Positions 20,064 to 28,650 of a stretch of 64,000 nucleotides of DNA are shown here, in pieces. The stretch lies in the NCBI GenBank assembly GCA_942490855.1, contig CALNYS010000005.1, positions 1 through 64,000 on the forward strand, in the 5' to 3' direction. This DNA is from CALNYS01 sp942490855 (GTDB taxonomy: Bacteria; Planctomycetota; Phycisphaerae; Phycisphaerales; UBA1924). A model generated the notes under the pieces. It had not been told where the DNA came from and did no database searches. It saw only the letters and a list, made by a program, of their open reading frames with translations. How positions within the stretch are numbered: position 1 is the stretch's first letter; every line of letters starts with the position of its first letter. Both the position numbers and the translations under genes were made by a program.

Positions 20064-20246
20064 AGAATTGGCAGCATCGGAACCCGCGACCTTCGGCACC
20101 ACTTTGCTTCAGTGGTCGCCAACTCAGGTGTGCCTTATCGGATGGCCATGGCCTGGATTGGGCATTCGACTTCGTCGATTTTGGCTCTCTACTACCACCT
20201 ACACGATGGAGAGTTCGAAATGGCTACGATGTGGCTGGTGCAGTGA
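20064..20246 (+). pseudogene. Tyrosine recombinase C-terminal remnant
   Basis: Reading from 20064 gives RIGSIGTRDLRHHFASVV, then the catalytic-domain end GHSTSSILALYYHLHD, with the conserved R-H of box II (DLRHHFAS), the third histidine (WIGHS) and the YY of the nucleophile region. Only about 60 residues remain; a TGA lies at 20061-20063 in the same frame. It is close to tRNA-fMet, so it probably marks the left edge of an old tRNA-targeted island. The whole 19886-20335 stretch holds only this scrap and the hairpin. Confidence 0.75.
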
Positions 20247-20335
20247 GGTGTCAGGTCCCTTGCTCATTTCAACGAGATACCTGCAAACATTTCATCGGGA
20301 CTCTATAGGTCTTACCTGCTTCATCTGGTGGTCGA

Positions 20336-20461
20336 ATGGTCAAGAACAATAGCGTATCCCGTTCCCGGTCCGCCGCCAGTGCAACCCTCGGCTTTGAGGA
20401 AAGACTCTGGCTGTCCGCCGACAAGCTCCTACCGGCGTCCACGAGCGCGGAGGATCGCTGA
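20336..20461 (+). pseudogene. hsdM: N-terminal fragment of type I methyltransferase HsdM
   Basis: A 41-codon reading frame whose residues 17-31 (TLGFEERLWLSADKL) match the strongly conserved HsdM start, normally TLGFEEKLWxAADKLR. The homology stops there and the frame ends LPASTSAEDR. The stop TGA at 20459-20461 overlaps the ATG of the GHKL gene, so this leader is translationally coupled to it. Either the methyltransferase was cut by insertion of the GHKL gene, or the stub now serves only as a translated leader. Confidence 0.75.
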
Positions 20462-22230
20462 TGGGATCTGCGGCCCGTTTTGCAGTCGATCCCAAACTGA
20501 CGGCTCTGCTCGGTGAGACATACCCATCGAGTGAAAAGGCTCTCCGTGAGTTGATCGACAATGCGTGGGATGCCGACGCCACCGAGGTCAGGGTGACGCT
20601 GCCAGAGTCGATCTCAGAGACAATGGGGAACGCTTCCATCGTTGTTGCCGACAACGGAACCGGTATGACCGAGCAGGAAATTCGGACGATCTACCTGAGC
20701 ATCGCCAACGATCGATGGTCTCGAAGCAAGAACGCACGAACTGCCGGAATGAAAAGACCCGTAAAAGGCCGTAAAGGAATCGGTAAGTTCGCTGGGCTTG
20801 CAGCCGCCCACACAATGACCGTCGAGACAACCGCCCGAGGAAGTACCACTACGATTGTCATAGAGAAGAACAAACTCTTGGAGGCAGCAGGCGGAGATGA
20901 TCTCGAAGCGATCGATCTGCCGATCGAGGTCTCGAAGGCCGACCCGGATCAACATGGCACAACAGTCACGCTAAGCGACTTGGACCAATCCAAAGCGATT
21001 CCGAGCGCAGACGCATTGCGACACATCCTGGCTCGCGAGTATGCGAGGGAGAATGACTTCAGCATTTTCATCAATGACGAGTCGCTGCAGGTCGCAGATG
21101 TCGGCGGCGAGTCGAAGTCAGAGACCTTCGATCTCCCGGACATCGGGGCGGTCACCGTGTCATGGACCGTTGCAGAGAAGCCGCTGCCGAAGGGCGAGTC
21201 AGGCTTCGTCTACCGAGTCGGCGGAAAGGTGGTAGGACGGACTACGTTCTGCGGCCTCGAAGACGAAGAAGACATCCCCGACAAGGTACGCAATCGACTT
21301 TGGGGCGAGATCGAAGCCGACGGACTCGCCGAGCATGTCACCGCCGATTGGGGCGAGATCGTCGAGAACAGCCTTCCTCTCAAAGATGTCCAGAAGGAGG
21401 TCGTCCGACTCGCCTCTGGCCATCTTCGAAACGTCTGCAAAGTCGAAGTCAACGCCGCAAAGGCTCGGCTCCAGAAGGTGGTGAAGTCTCGGATTGAAAC
21501 GCTACCGGAGTATCGGCGGCAGTACGCTATGGAAGCTGTTGAGAAGGTGATTCAGAAGTACTTTCCGGAGGGTGATGACAAAGTTCGCCTTCTTGTCACG
21601 CTTGTTCTCGATGCCTTGGAGCGTGACGAGTACTTCGTCATCTGCGAGAAGATCGCCTCGGCGTCAGGTGCGGATGTGGCCACAATCGCCGACTGCCTCT
21701 CCGAGTTTGGGCTTGTCGATCTCGCTGTCATGGGAAAGCAAGCCCGAAGTCGCTTGTCGATTCTCAATGACTTTGAGCGGCTGGCGACCGACGCGGCGAC
21801 CAAAGAATCAGAGATCCACAAGGCCATCGAGTACAACCTGTGGGTGCTCGGGCCGCACTACAGCCTCATTGCATCCAATCAAACACTGAAGAGGATCATC
21901 ACCGACTATGTCGCCAAAGGCGGAAAGCAGGAGCGGGCGTCGAAGCGGCCTGATCTCTTCCTCGGGCAGTCTCCGGATGAGCGAAAGCTACTGATCGAGT
22001 TCAAGCGACCTAGTGCCACAGTGGGGCGAGATGCAGAGGCCCAGGTCAAGAAGTACCGGGATGACCTCACCCCAGATAACGGCCCGATGAACATCATGGT
22101 GATCGGCGGTAGAGTCGAGCCATCCTTGCGACCCGATCCCACTTCGGATGCTCAGTTTCGTTCCTACAAATCGATCATCGCCAGCGCCCGAACGCAGCTT
22201 GAGTGGCTGTTGAAGGAACTGGCCTCGTGA
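20461..22230 (+). CDS. GHKL (Hsp90-like) ATPase fused to PD-(D/E)XK nuclease, putative anti-phage effector
   Basis: Intact 589-aa protein. The N terminus is a Bergerat-fold ATPase: N box ELIDNAWDADA (Asn34), DNGTGM (64-69) and the GRKGIGKF lid motif (103-110). The middle is mostly helical. The C terminus carries a nuclease-like core: RPDLFLG (Asp498), LLIEFKRP (Glu513, Lys515) and AQVKKY (Gln528, Tyr532), the D-ExK-QxxxY order of Mrr/Shedu-type enzymes. A GGAGG-like site lies 7-12 bases upstream of the ATG. It sits between hsdM and hsdS scraps and upstream of SIR2 and herA. A defence role is inferred from domains and neighbours, not shown. Confidence 0.8.
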   Translation: MGSAARFAVDPKLTALLGETYPSSEKALRELIDNAWDADATEVRVTLPESISETMGNASIVVADNGTGMTEQEIRTIYLSIANDRWSRSKNARTAGMKRPVKGRKGIGKFAGLAAAHTMTVETTARGSTTTIVIEKNKLLEAAGGDDLEAIDLPIEVSKADPDQHGTTVTLSDLDQSKAIPSADALRHILAREYARENDFSIFINDESLQVADVGGESKSETFDLPDIGAVTVSWTVAEKPLPKGESGFVYRVGGKVVGRTTFCGLEDEEDIPDKVRNRLWGEIEADGLAEHVTADWGEIVENSLPLKDVQKEVVRLASGHLRNVCKVEVNAAKARLQKVVKSRIETLPEYRRQYAMEAVEKVIQKYFPEGDDKVRLLVTLVLDALERDEYFVICEKIASASGADVATIADCLSEFGLVDLAVMGKQARSRLSILNDFERLATDAATKESEIHKAIEYNLWVLGPHYSLIASNQTLKRIITDYVAKGGKQERASKRPDLFLGQSPDERKLLIEFKRPSATVGRDAEAQVKKYRDDLTPDNGPMNIMVIGGRVEPSLRPDPTSDAQFRSYKSIIASARTQLEWLLKELAS

Positions 22231-22450
22231 TGCAGCAACGAGTTCTCAAGGGTAGTTGCTTTGCGATCGTCGAGCGAGGACTTTCAGGTAATGAGGCACA
22301 TCAGCAGATCGGTTCGGCGATTGATGAGCAGCTCAAACTGAACGATAGAGAGTCTCGAACCCTAGCCGAGACCGGGACGCCCTTCTGCCGAAGCCACTGT
22401 CTTGTAGCATCCATATCGAATCCGACTTGATCGCCGAGGCACTCGCATGA
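22230..22450 (+). pseudogene. hsdS: C-terminal fragment of type I specificity subunit HsdS
   Basis: The ATG at 22230 overlaps the GHKL stop. The peptide includes IGSAIDEQLKLNDRESRTLAE, the C-terminal coiled-coil end of HsdS. One missing C near 22370 hides the next conserved part; corrected, it reads TRDALLPK, close to the standard TRDxLLPKLISGEL. In that corrected frame the stop TGA (22448-22450) overlaps the SIR2 ATG by four bases. No target-recognition domain is left, so it cannot direct restriction. Confidence 0.65.
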
Positions 22451-23595
22451 CAACAACACCGATCGATCTCTCCCCCTTCTCTGACCCTCAGATTCGACCT
22501 GAGCTAGAGAACATCGAGCGCCTCTTATCTCAGAGTCGCCGTCTCTTTCTGTTCGGTGCGGGATGCAGCAAAGTTGCTGGCTTGCCGCTAACGGCAGAAT
22601 TGTGTGGCATGGTCCTCGATGGGCTTGGCGATCAACCAGCCAAGACACTTCTGGAGTCGATACGTAACGAGTACGACGGCGACAGCCAATCAACCATTGA
22701 GGATTATCTCAGCGACATCGTCGATCTAAAGGCGATGGCAGATCGCAGAATCCACAGGGGTTGCACGAATGGGACGGTTGCATACAAAGGCACTGACTAC
22801 TCCTCGGAGGATCTGAAGACTGCCCTTAGCCTCATCAAGAGCGAGATTTGCAAAGCCATCGGCACGACGCGAACGCCTGACATGAGTATGCATCGACTGT
22901 TCGTTCGGCATGTCAACCAGTTGCTCACAGACAAGCCATCCGCTAGACGCCGGACTGACTACTTCGTGATGAACTACGACACGCTGGTAGAGGATGCTCT
23001 TGGTCGTGAGCGAATCAGTTTTACCGATGGCTTTGCAGGAGGCATTACGGGCTGGTGGGATCCCGCACGCTTTAGCGATCAATCGTTGATTGCCCGGGTT
23101 ATCAAGCTTCACGGATCAATCGATTGGTGTCTCTTTGACCACGAGTACTTTCCCAGCCGACTTCGCCCTTCGAAGGTTGAGCCGCCCGCCGACGAGCAAG
23201 TGATGATTTGGCCTACAGCGACGAAGTACCGAGAGACCCAGCTAGACCCTTACGCCCAAGTGCTGAGCCTGTTCCGCTCAGCGTTACGGCCTGCACCGAG
23301 CGAAGATGCTGTTCTGATGGTGGTCGGCTACAGCTTCGGTGACGACCATATCAATCTGGAAATCGAACGGGGTCTTCGAGACTCTGGAGAGAGGCTCAGC
23401 GTCTTGGCGATGTGCTATGACGAGTCGCCCCCCGTGGCCGTCAAGAAGTGGCTAGATGACTCAGTGATCGGCTCGCAGGTGAGAGCCTTCTGCAAGAAGG
23501 AAATCTGGCATGGCCCTGAACACACCAAGACAACGACCGACGTTCCATGGGGCGACTTTGCGGTCCTGGCTCGGCTTCTCGGAGGTGATCGATGA
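22447..23595 (+). CDS. SIR2-family protein, putative NADase effector of SIR2-HerA defence
   Basis: Intact 382-aa protein. The nucleotide-binding loop is FGAGCSKVAGLP (36-47), then VMNYDTLVEDAL (Asn176, Asp178), KLHGSID with the catalytic His222, and VVGYSFGDDHIN near the C-terminal side of the fold. These are the marks of the SIR2_2-type proteins that deplete NAD+ in several phage-defence systems. The following herA gene overlaps it by ATGA, the arrangement of SIR2-HerA (Nezha) systems. Function is inferred from family and pairing. Confidence 0.85.
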   Translation: MTTTPIDLSPFSDPQIRPELENIERLLSQSRRLFLFGAGCSKVAGLPLTAELCGMVLDGLGDQPAKTLLESIRNEYDGDSQSTIEDYLSDIVDLKAMADRRIHRGCTNGTVAYKGTDYSSEDLKTALSLIKSEICKAIGTTRTPDMSMHRLFVRHVNQLLTDKPSARRRTDYFVMNYDTLVEDALGRERISFTDGFAGGITGWWDPARFSDQSLIARVIKLHGSIDWCLFDHEYFPSRLRPSKVEPPADEQVMIWPTATKYRETQLDPYAQVLSLFRSALRPAPSEDAVLMVVGYSFGDDHINLEIERGLRDSGERLSVLAMCYDESPPVAVKKWLDDSVIGSQVRAFCKKEIWHGPEHTKTTTDVPWGDFAVLARLLGGDR

Positions 23596-25361
23596 GCGAT
23601 CCAAAACCCGGCAGCCCGATTGAGAACTTGGGAATTGCCACCGTCATAGAAGTGGACGGGACCCACCTAGTAGCAGAACTCGATTCCGACCTAATCGAAC
23701 TCTCTCGGGTTTATCGAGGCGACCTGTATCCAGTCGGTCAGTTTGGATCGATCCTCAAGGTTCATTATGGACGACGGATTCTCTACGCATATGTCGCTCG
23801 TCTTAGGATGAAGACTGATTTTGATCGTGAACGAGGTGTTGCAGAAAGCACTGACTCAGACGCACGCATCATCGAAGCCGACTTGTTCGGTGAAGCGGAA
23901 TGGGAACGAGTTGCTGATGATGATGGCAGCCAGTCGTGGAAGATGCGTTTCGAGAGAGGTGTATCAACGTTTCCGCTCCCCCAGCAACGGGTCTATCTGA
24001 CGCCTCGCTCCGAACTCCGCACACTCTACGGGCAGCAAGAAGCGTCTGCACTGGAACTGGGAGAACACGTTGGGGCGGGCGGAGCAAAGTGTTACGCCGA
24101 TGTCAATGCGCTTGTGTGTAAGCACACGGCGATCCTTGGCTCGACCGGTGCTGGAAAGTCTGCGGCCGTTGCTTCAGTGATTCATGGCATCGTACGGCTG
24201 AAAGACAAAGCGGAAAGCTGGGCACCACGGATCGTCATTCTTGACCCGCACGACGAGTATTCGACAGCATTCCCAGATTGCAAGAAGCTTGCTACTGATA
24301 ACAACTCTCTCACGCTTCCGTATTGGCTATTGAGCCTCGAAGAGACAATCGCTCTGATCATCGGACGCACGGAGTTTGCTGCCACATCACAAACCAACGT
24401 ACTTCGCAACGCTCTCATCGATGCTCGCCGTGCCGGTGCTGAAGCTCTAGGTCTTCCGACAGACGGAATTACAGCAGATTCACCTGTTCCGTATGAGCTT
24501 GGCGATACTCACGGTGTAGATGTGTTCGGGAAAGACAGCCATGGCAATCTAGTGACTACTGGACTCGTCGGAGGCATCAACTCCCAGAGGCCCCAGAACA
24601 GTAACAAGAAGGACCACGGCGAATTCACCAAGCTTGTCGACAAGCTAGGTTCTCTCTGCAAGGACTCACGGTTGCACTTCATGATGCAGCCGTGGGACGG
24701 AGCCACTGATCCATTTGGATCAGTGGCCGGTCAGTTTATGGCAGGCGAAGAGTCAATTCGTGTGATTGATTTGTCAGCTGTGCCGAATGAAGTCGCTGGT
24801 GCTGCAAGTGCTGCGATGGCGCGATTGCTGTTCAGCATCAAGCTCTGGCAGACCCGTGACGAGAGGTTGTCAACACCGGTCGTACTTGTGTGCGAAGAAG
24901 CCCATCGCTATGTACCCAATCGGGGCGACGCCCAGTACGCCGCTGCACAAGATGCAATTCGACGAATCGCAAAGGAAGGCCGAAAGTACGGTGTCGGTCT
25001 CATCCTTGTATCCCAAAGACCAAGTGACGTTGAGCCGACGGTACTCTCGCAATGCAACTCTTGGATCGTGCTTCGGATTACGAACGATGCCGATCGTTCC
25101 CATGTGCGGTCAGTTCTACCTGATTCGCTTGCGGGATTGACGTCGGTCTTGTCGGGGTTGCGGCGGCGCGAAGCGATCGTTGTAGGCCTCGCCACAGCGT
25201 TGCCATCCAGAGTCCTCATTAGGCATTTGGAAGACCATGAACTCCCGAGGTCCCATGACATTGATTTTGTCGCGGGCTGGTCGGTGCCTTCTGCTACGGA
25301 AGATGATCTTGACAAAATTGGCAAGAGATGGCGGTATCAGGATCGGCGGGCAGGTGAATGA
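23592..25361 (+). CDS. herA: HerA-family hexameric DNA translocase-like ATPase
   Basis: Intact 589-aa protein. An N-terminal HAS-barrel-like region (residues about 10-75) precedes the ATPase core, with Walker A GSTGAGKS (183-190), ILDPHDEYS, Walker B VVLVCEEAHRYVP near 430 and the sensor/arginine region ILVSQRPSDVEPTVLSQCNS. In known SIR2-HerA systems HerA forms a ring complex with SIR2 and controls its NADase. Overlaps on both sides (ATGA with SIR2, ATGA with the hsdR scrap) show one operon. Confidence 0.88.
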   Translation: MSDPKPGSPIENLGIATVIEVDGTHLVAELDSDLIELSRVYRGDLYPVGQFGSILKVHYGRRILYAYVARLRMKTDFDRERGVAESTDSDARIIEADLFGEAEWERVADDDGSQSWKMRFERGVSTFPLPQQRVYLTPRSELRTLYGQQEASALELGEHVGAGGAKCYADVNALVCKHTAILGSTGAGKSAAVASVIHGIVRLKDKAESWAPRIVILDPHDEYSTAFPDCKKLATDNNSLTLPYWLLSLEETIALIIGRTEFAATSQTNVLRNALIDARRAGAEALGLPTDGITADSPVPYELGDTHGVDVFGKDSHGNLVTTGLVGGINSQRPQNSNKKDHGEFTKLVDKLGSLCKDSRLHFMMQPWDGATDPFGSVAGQFMAGEESIRVIDLSAVPNEVAGAASAAMARLLFSIKLWQTRDERLSTPVVLVCEEAHRYVPNRGDAQYAAAQDAIRRIAKEGRKYGVGLILVSQRPSDVEPTVLSQCNSWIVLRITNDADRSHVRSVLPDSLAGLTSVLSGLRRREAIVVGLATALPSRVLIRHLEDHELPRSHDIDFVAGWSVPSATEDDLDKIGKRWRYQDRRAGE

Positions 25362-25790
25362 GTGGCCAATTTTCAGAGTCCGTGGTCGAAGACGCCGCCC
25401 TTGAGTGGTTCGAGTGACTTGGCTACTCCATCGCCCATGGCCCTGATATCGCTCCGGATACCGCTGGCTCGGAACGAGCCGGTTACTCTGAAGTCTTGTT
25501 TGTGGATCGACTCCGACATGCCCTGTTCACGCTAAACCCCGACGTTCCTGTGGAGTGCTCTGACGGCGTTGTTCGACAGCTTCAATGCCCTGATCAGCCA
25601 ACGCTGATTGAGAACAACAAGCTGTTTCACTCTTTGCCGTGAGACGGTGTGGACGTTGAGTATCGGTTGCCTGATGGATCGTCGAAGAGTGACAAGGTCT
25701 GGCTGTTCGACTTCAGTGCCCCGGATCGCAACGACTGGCTTGCTATCAACCAGTTCACCGTCGTCGAGAGAATCGGCTCGAATCGGCACG
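25358..25790 (+). pseudogene. hsdR: N-terminal fragment of type I restriction subunit HsdR
   Basis: The ATG at 25358 overlaps the herA stop. Translation gives MSGQFSESVVEDAALEWFE, a TGA, then LGYSIAHGPDIAPD and VLFVDRLRHALFTLNPDVP, QPTLIENNKLFHSLP, another TGA, then DGVDVEYRLPDGS and NDWLAINQFTVVE. All of these match the HsdR N-terminal domain in order. Two in-frame stops and loss of everything after VVE, before the nuclease motif and helicase, make it dead. The break near 25775-25790 probably marks the edge of the serine-recombinase element. Confidence 0.8.
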
Positions 25791-25811
25791 ACGGCCGCCG
25801 GAGAGGGCAGA

Positions 25812-25843
25812 TGGGGCTGTAAATGGGGCTGTCTTGGGGCTGT
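25812..25843. repeat. Three direct repeats of TGGGGCTGT near recombinase end
   Basis: TGGGGCTGT occurs at 25812, 25824 and 25835, spaced 12 and 11 bases. They lie between the hsdR break and the recombinase 3' end, where an attachment site would be expected. ACGGCC and GGCCGT just beyond form an inverted pair. Role as an att site is a guess. Confidence 0.4.
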
Positions 25844-25922
25844 GGTGCGTACGGCCATGAAAAAACGCCCGCCACAGGCCGTGAAGCGCGTTCTTCCAAA
25901 TGAAGCGGAGAGGGGTGTATTC

Positions 25923-27833
25923 TTAGCTGATGAAGGCTCCGATTGGGACTAGGGAACGTGTAGTGTGACGTGAAGAATTCAGCGCTAAGGGTAAATCCTG
26001 GTAGAGAACTTCAATGCGCTCCAATCCTGCTGTTGTATGAATGAAGGAGATGCACCGCCTGACTGCAGCCACTCTTTGGTCGTTTACGCCCTCCCGAAGG
26101 GTTGCCTCCAAACCTGCTAGGAACGCCCACAGCTGCCCGACCATGTCCTGCACTTCGGCTTCACGGACAGACACTCGCTCGAGCTCCTCGGCCCGAACCT
26201 TCAACCTCTCGCGTTCCGTCCGAAGCTCACTGAGCCGCTCCTCGATCATTTCCCGTGTCTCGGGGGACATGTTGTCGAGCAGCTGCGCGATGGTCGACTC
26301 GATGCGCTCACGATCACCTTCGAGCCGCTTCCGCGCTTCCGCGATGTCCTGCGCCTCGTGGCCGAGGTGTTCACGAACAGCAGCGGCGAGCCGATCCCGC
26401 CCGCCCTCGCCTCCGTACCGTTCCCTGTAGAACTCCAACACCGCCTCGATGACCGCATTCTCGAGCTTCTCCTGCGGGATCGCCCCGAACTCGCATGCCT
26501 TGCGGCCCTTGGCAATGTAGCTGCCGCATGCGTAGTAGCGGTGCTTGATCTTCGTCCCGTCCTTCCGCGGTTTGCCCTTCGTGCGTGTGACGCCCTGGTA
26601 CTTCCCGCCGCAGCGCCCGCACCGGATCAGACCCGACAGCAGGAACCTCGCCCGCTTGCCGCTCCAACCACCCTCGGGCCGCTTCGGCTCACCACGCTGC
26701 GCGATGGACGAGTGCTTGCCCTCCCGGATCTCCTGCGCGAGCTGCCACGTCCGCCGCGGCACGATGGGTTCGTGGGTGTCGCGGACGATGATCCAGTCGG
26801 CCCGATCGTTCGGGACGAGGCGGGCCCCGTGGACATGACGGCGTTCGACCGGGCGACCACCGCCGGACGTCACCCGTTCGATGCGGTGGAAGCGTCCGTC
26901 GGTGCGTCGGTTCCAGACCATGTCTCCGCAGTAGATCGGGTTCACGAGGATGGAGCGGACCGTCGAGTCGCGCCACTCGCCCGAGTAGATCCGCGCCCAT
27001 CCGGGGCCGCGCGGCGTCGCCATGCCGTGATCGTTGAGGTAGCCGGACACCGCGGTGAGCCCGCGCCGCTCCTCGGTGTAAAGCCGGAAGATCGTCCGCA
27101 CGGTCCGAACGCGCTTCGGATGCCCGAGCACGAGCTGGCCGACGTCGCGCTTGGAGACGTTGATCTTCTCGCCGCGGTCGAGTGTTCGGACAACTGTCCC
27201 GGCGTCATCAAGCTGCTGCTTCGTCCCGTCCGGCATGAACCGCAGTCGGAAGAGGAACTCCCCCCGGTCCGAGGTGTAGCGGAGGTCGTAGCCGTGGGGC
27301 GGCACGCCGCCCATCCAGCCGCCGGTCTCGGCCTTCGAGAGCTGGCCGCGGATCGTGACCTTCGAAAGGTCCTTGGACTCTTGCCGCGCCTGCCACTGTT
27401 TGACCGGGCGGAGCAGATCGTCCGTGTCGCTCGACTCGCCGAAGCCGGCGAAGCCCTCGGCGACATAGAGCACCTCGACGCCGCTGGTGCGCAGCAGGTG
27501 GCGGTAGTAGCCGGCCTCGTCGTTATCGAGTCGGCCGAAGCGCTTCACGTCGTAGACGACGACCAGGCCGAAATCACGGCCCGCGGCTCCGGCGGCTGAG
27601 ATCATCTCCTGGAACGCGGGGCGGTTTGTAGCGCGGGTGCCGCTGATGGCGTCGTCGACGTACCAGCGGTTCAGGGAGAGGCCGTTCTCGGCGCAGTACC
27701 TCTCGATCGCGAGCTTCTGGTCGGCGATCGACTGCTCCTGTTTGTCGGTCGAGCGGCGGGCGTAGCCCACGGCAGCGGTTTCGAGGGCCTTGCGGCCACG
27801 GTGGGGGAGTGTCTGGTTCATAGCCCCATACAT
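25923..27833 (-). CDS. Large serine recombinase
   Basis: Phage-type integrase of 636 aa. The resolvase domain has the nucleophile Ser28 in GYARRSTDKQEQS and the conserved VYDVKRFGR. A recombinase domain follows (YTEERRGLTAVSGYLNDHGM, NPIYCGDMVWN). The zinc ribbon is CGRCGGKYQG with YYACGSYIAKGRKAC, and a long C-terminal coiled coil comes next (about 480-570). The start could equally be the Met at 27821 (MNQTLPHRG). No lesion is seen. It lies at the edge of the phage-derived segment, as integrases do. Confidence 0.93.
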   Translation of the reverse strand: MYGAMNQTLPHRGRKALETAAVGYARRSTDKQEQSIADQKLAIERYCAENGLSLNRWYVDDAISGTRATNRPAFQEMISAAGAAGRDFGLVVVYDVKRFGRLDNDEAGYYRHLLRTSGVEVLYVAEGFAGFGESSDTDDLLRPVKQWQARQESKDLSKVTIRGQLSKAETGGWMGGVPPHGYDLRYTSDRGEFLFRLRFMPDGTKQQLDDAGTVVRTLDRGEKINVSKRDVGQLVLGHPKRVRTVRTIFRLYTEERRGLTAVSGYLNDHGMATPRGPGWARIYSGEWRDSTVRSILVNPIYCGDMVWNRRTDGRFHRIERVTSGGGRPVERRHVHGARLVPNDRADWIIVRDTHEPIVPRRTWQLAQEIREGKHSSIAQRGEPKRPEGGWSGKRARFLLSGLIRCGRCGGKYQGVTRTKGKPRKDGTKIKHRYYACGSYIAKGRKACEFGAIPQEKLENAVIEAVLEFYRERYGGEGGRDRLAAAVREHLGHEAQDIAEARKRLEGDRERIESTIAQLLDNMSPETREMIEERLSELRTERERLKVRAEELERVSVREAEVQDMVGQLWAFLAGLEATLREGVNDQRVAAVRRCISFIHTTAGLERIEVLYQDLPLALNSSRHTTRSLVPIGAFIS

Positions 27834-27909
27834 CCATGGATACGGCGCGATAGCAAGCGGATAGCGGGGAAGATTCAGGGTATATCTGGGTCATCCGAAG
27901 GGATGGCGA

Positions 27910-28647
27910 ATGCAGCGTTTCACGCCGAAGGTAATCGAGCAGCTCAAGTACTACGTGTACATCTACATCGACCCGAGGACGGACAAGCCGTTCTACATCG
28001 GGAAGGGCAAGGGAAACCGCGTCTTCGCGCACCTGAAAGTCGATGACGACTCGGAGAAGACGCGCATCCTGAAGGAACTAGCCGAGGCTAAGTCCGAACC
28101 GAAGATTGAGCTGCTCAAGTACGGGCTGACCGAGAAGGAAGCGCTGCTTGTTGAAGCGACGGCGATTGATCTGATCGACATCAAGAACCTCTCCAACTCC
28201 GCGCGAGGCCACGGGTCGCGCTACGGGGCTCGAGCGTCGGTCGAGGAAGTCCAGGCCACGCTTCACGCAGCACCTGTAACGATCACCCATCCGTCATTGC
28301 TGATCAACATCAACCGTGAGTTCCGGTACGGGATGTCCACGATCGAGCTGTACGACGCGACGCGCTGCGCCTGGAAGCTCGGCACGAAGCGTGAAGAGGT
28401 CGAGTACGCGATGAGCGTCTACCGCGGGATCGTGCGCGAGGTGTACCGAGTCGTGGGCTGGCACCCGGGCGGGCAGACCATGCGCGGCAAGGATGATGAC
28501 GGTCGGCCGCCGCATCGCGAGGGGCGATGGGAGTTCGTCGGTCACGTGGCGGATGAGCCAATCCGTAAGAAGTACGTGGGGCGATCAGTGTCGCAGTACT
28601 TCCCGACTGGGAGTCAGAACCCGGTGAAGTACGTTGGGTGCGAGTAG
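27910..28647 (+). CDS. GIY-YIG nuclease-domain protein
   Basis: A 245-aa protein. Residues 14-45 hold the GIY-YIG core (YYVYIYIDPRTDKPFYIGKGKG, shown here in part as FYIGKGKGNR at 28-37), close to the LEM-3-like/T5orf172 branch. EKEALLVEATAID supplies the likely metal-binding Glu. The C-terminal half (about 110-245) is not recognised but contains LYDATRCAWKLGTKREEVEYA, seen in several uncharacterised GIY-YIG proteins. It is the only plus-strand gene of the segment, divergent from the recombinase and convergent with the next gene. It may be an endonuclease or a homing-type accessory. Confidence 0.75.
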   Translation: MQRFTPKVIEQLKYYVYIYIDPRTDKPFYIGKGKGNRVFAHLKVDDDSEKTRILKELAEAKSEPKIELLKYGLTEKEALLVEATAIDLIDIKNLSNSARGHGSRYGARASVEEVQATLHAAPVTITHPSLLININREFRYGMSTIELYDATRCAWKLGTKREEVEYAMSVYRGIVREVYRVVGWHPGGQTMRGKDDDGRPPHREGRWEFVGHVADEPIRKKYVGRSVSQYFPTGSQNPVKYVGCE

Positions 28648-28650
28648 CTC

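Noticed and set aside
26358..27599. Long plus-strand frame opposite the serine recombinase
   Set aside because: It is a high-GC antisense shadow of a clearly coding gene with intact catalytic motifs.
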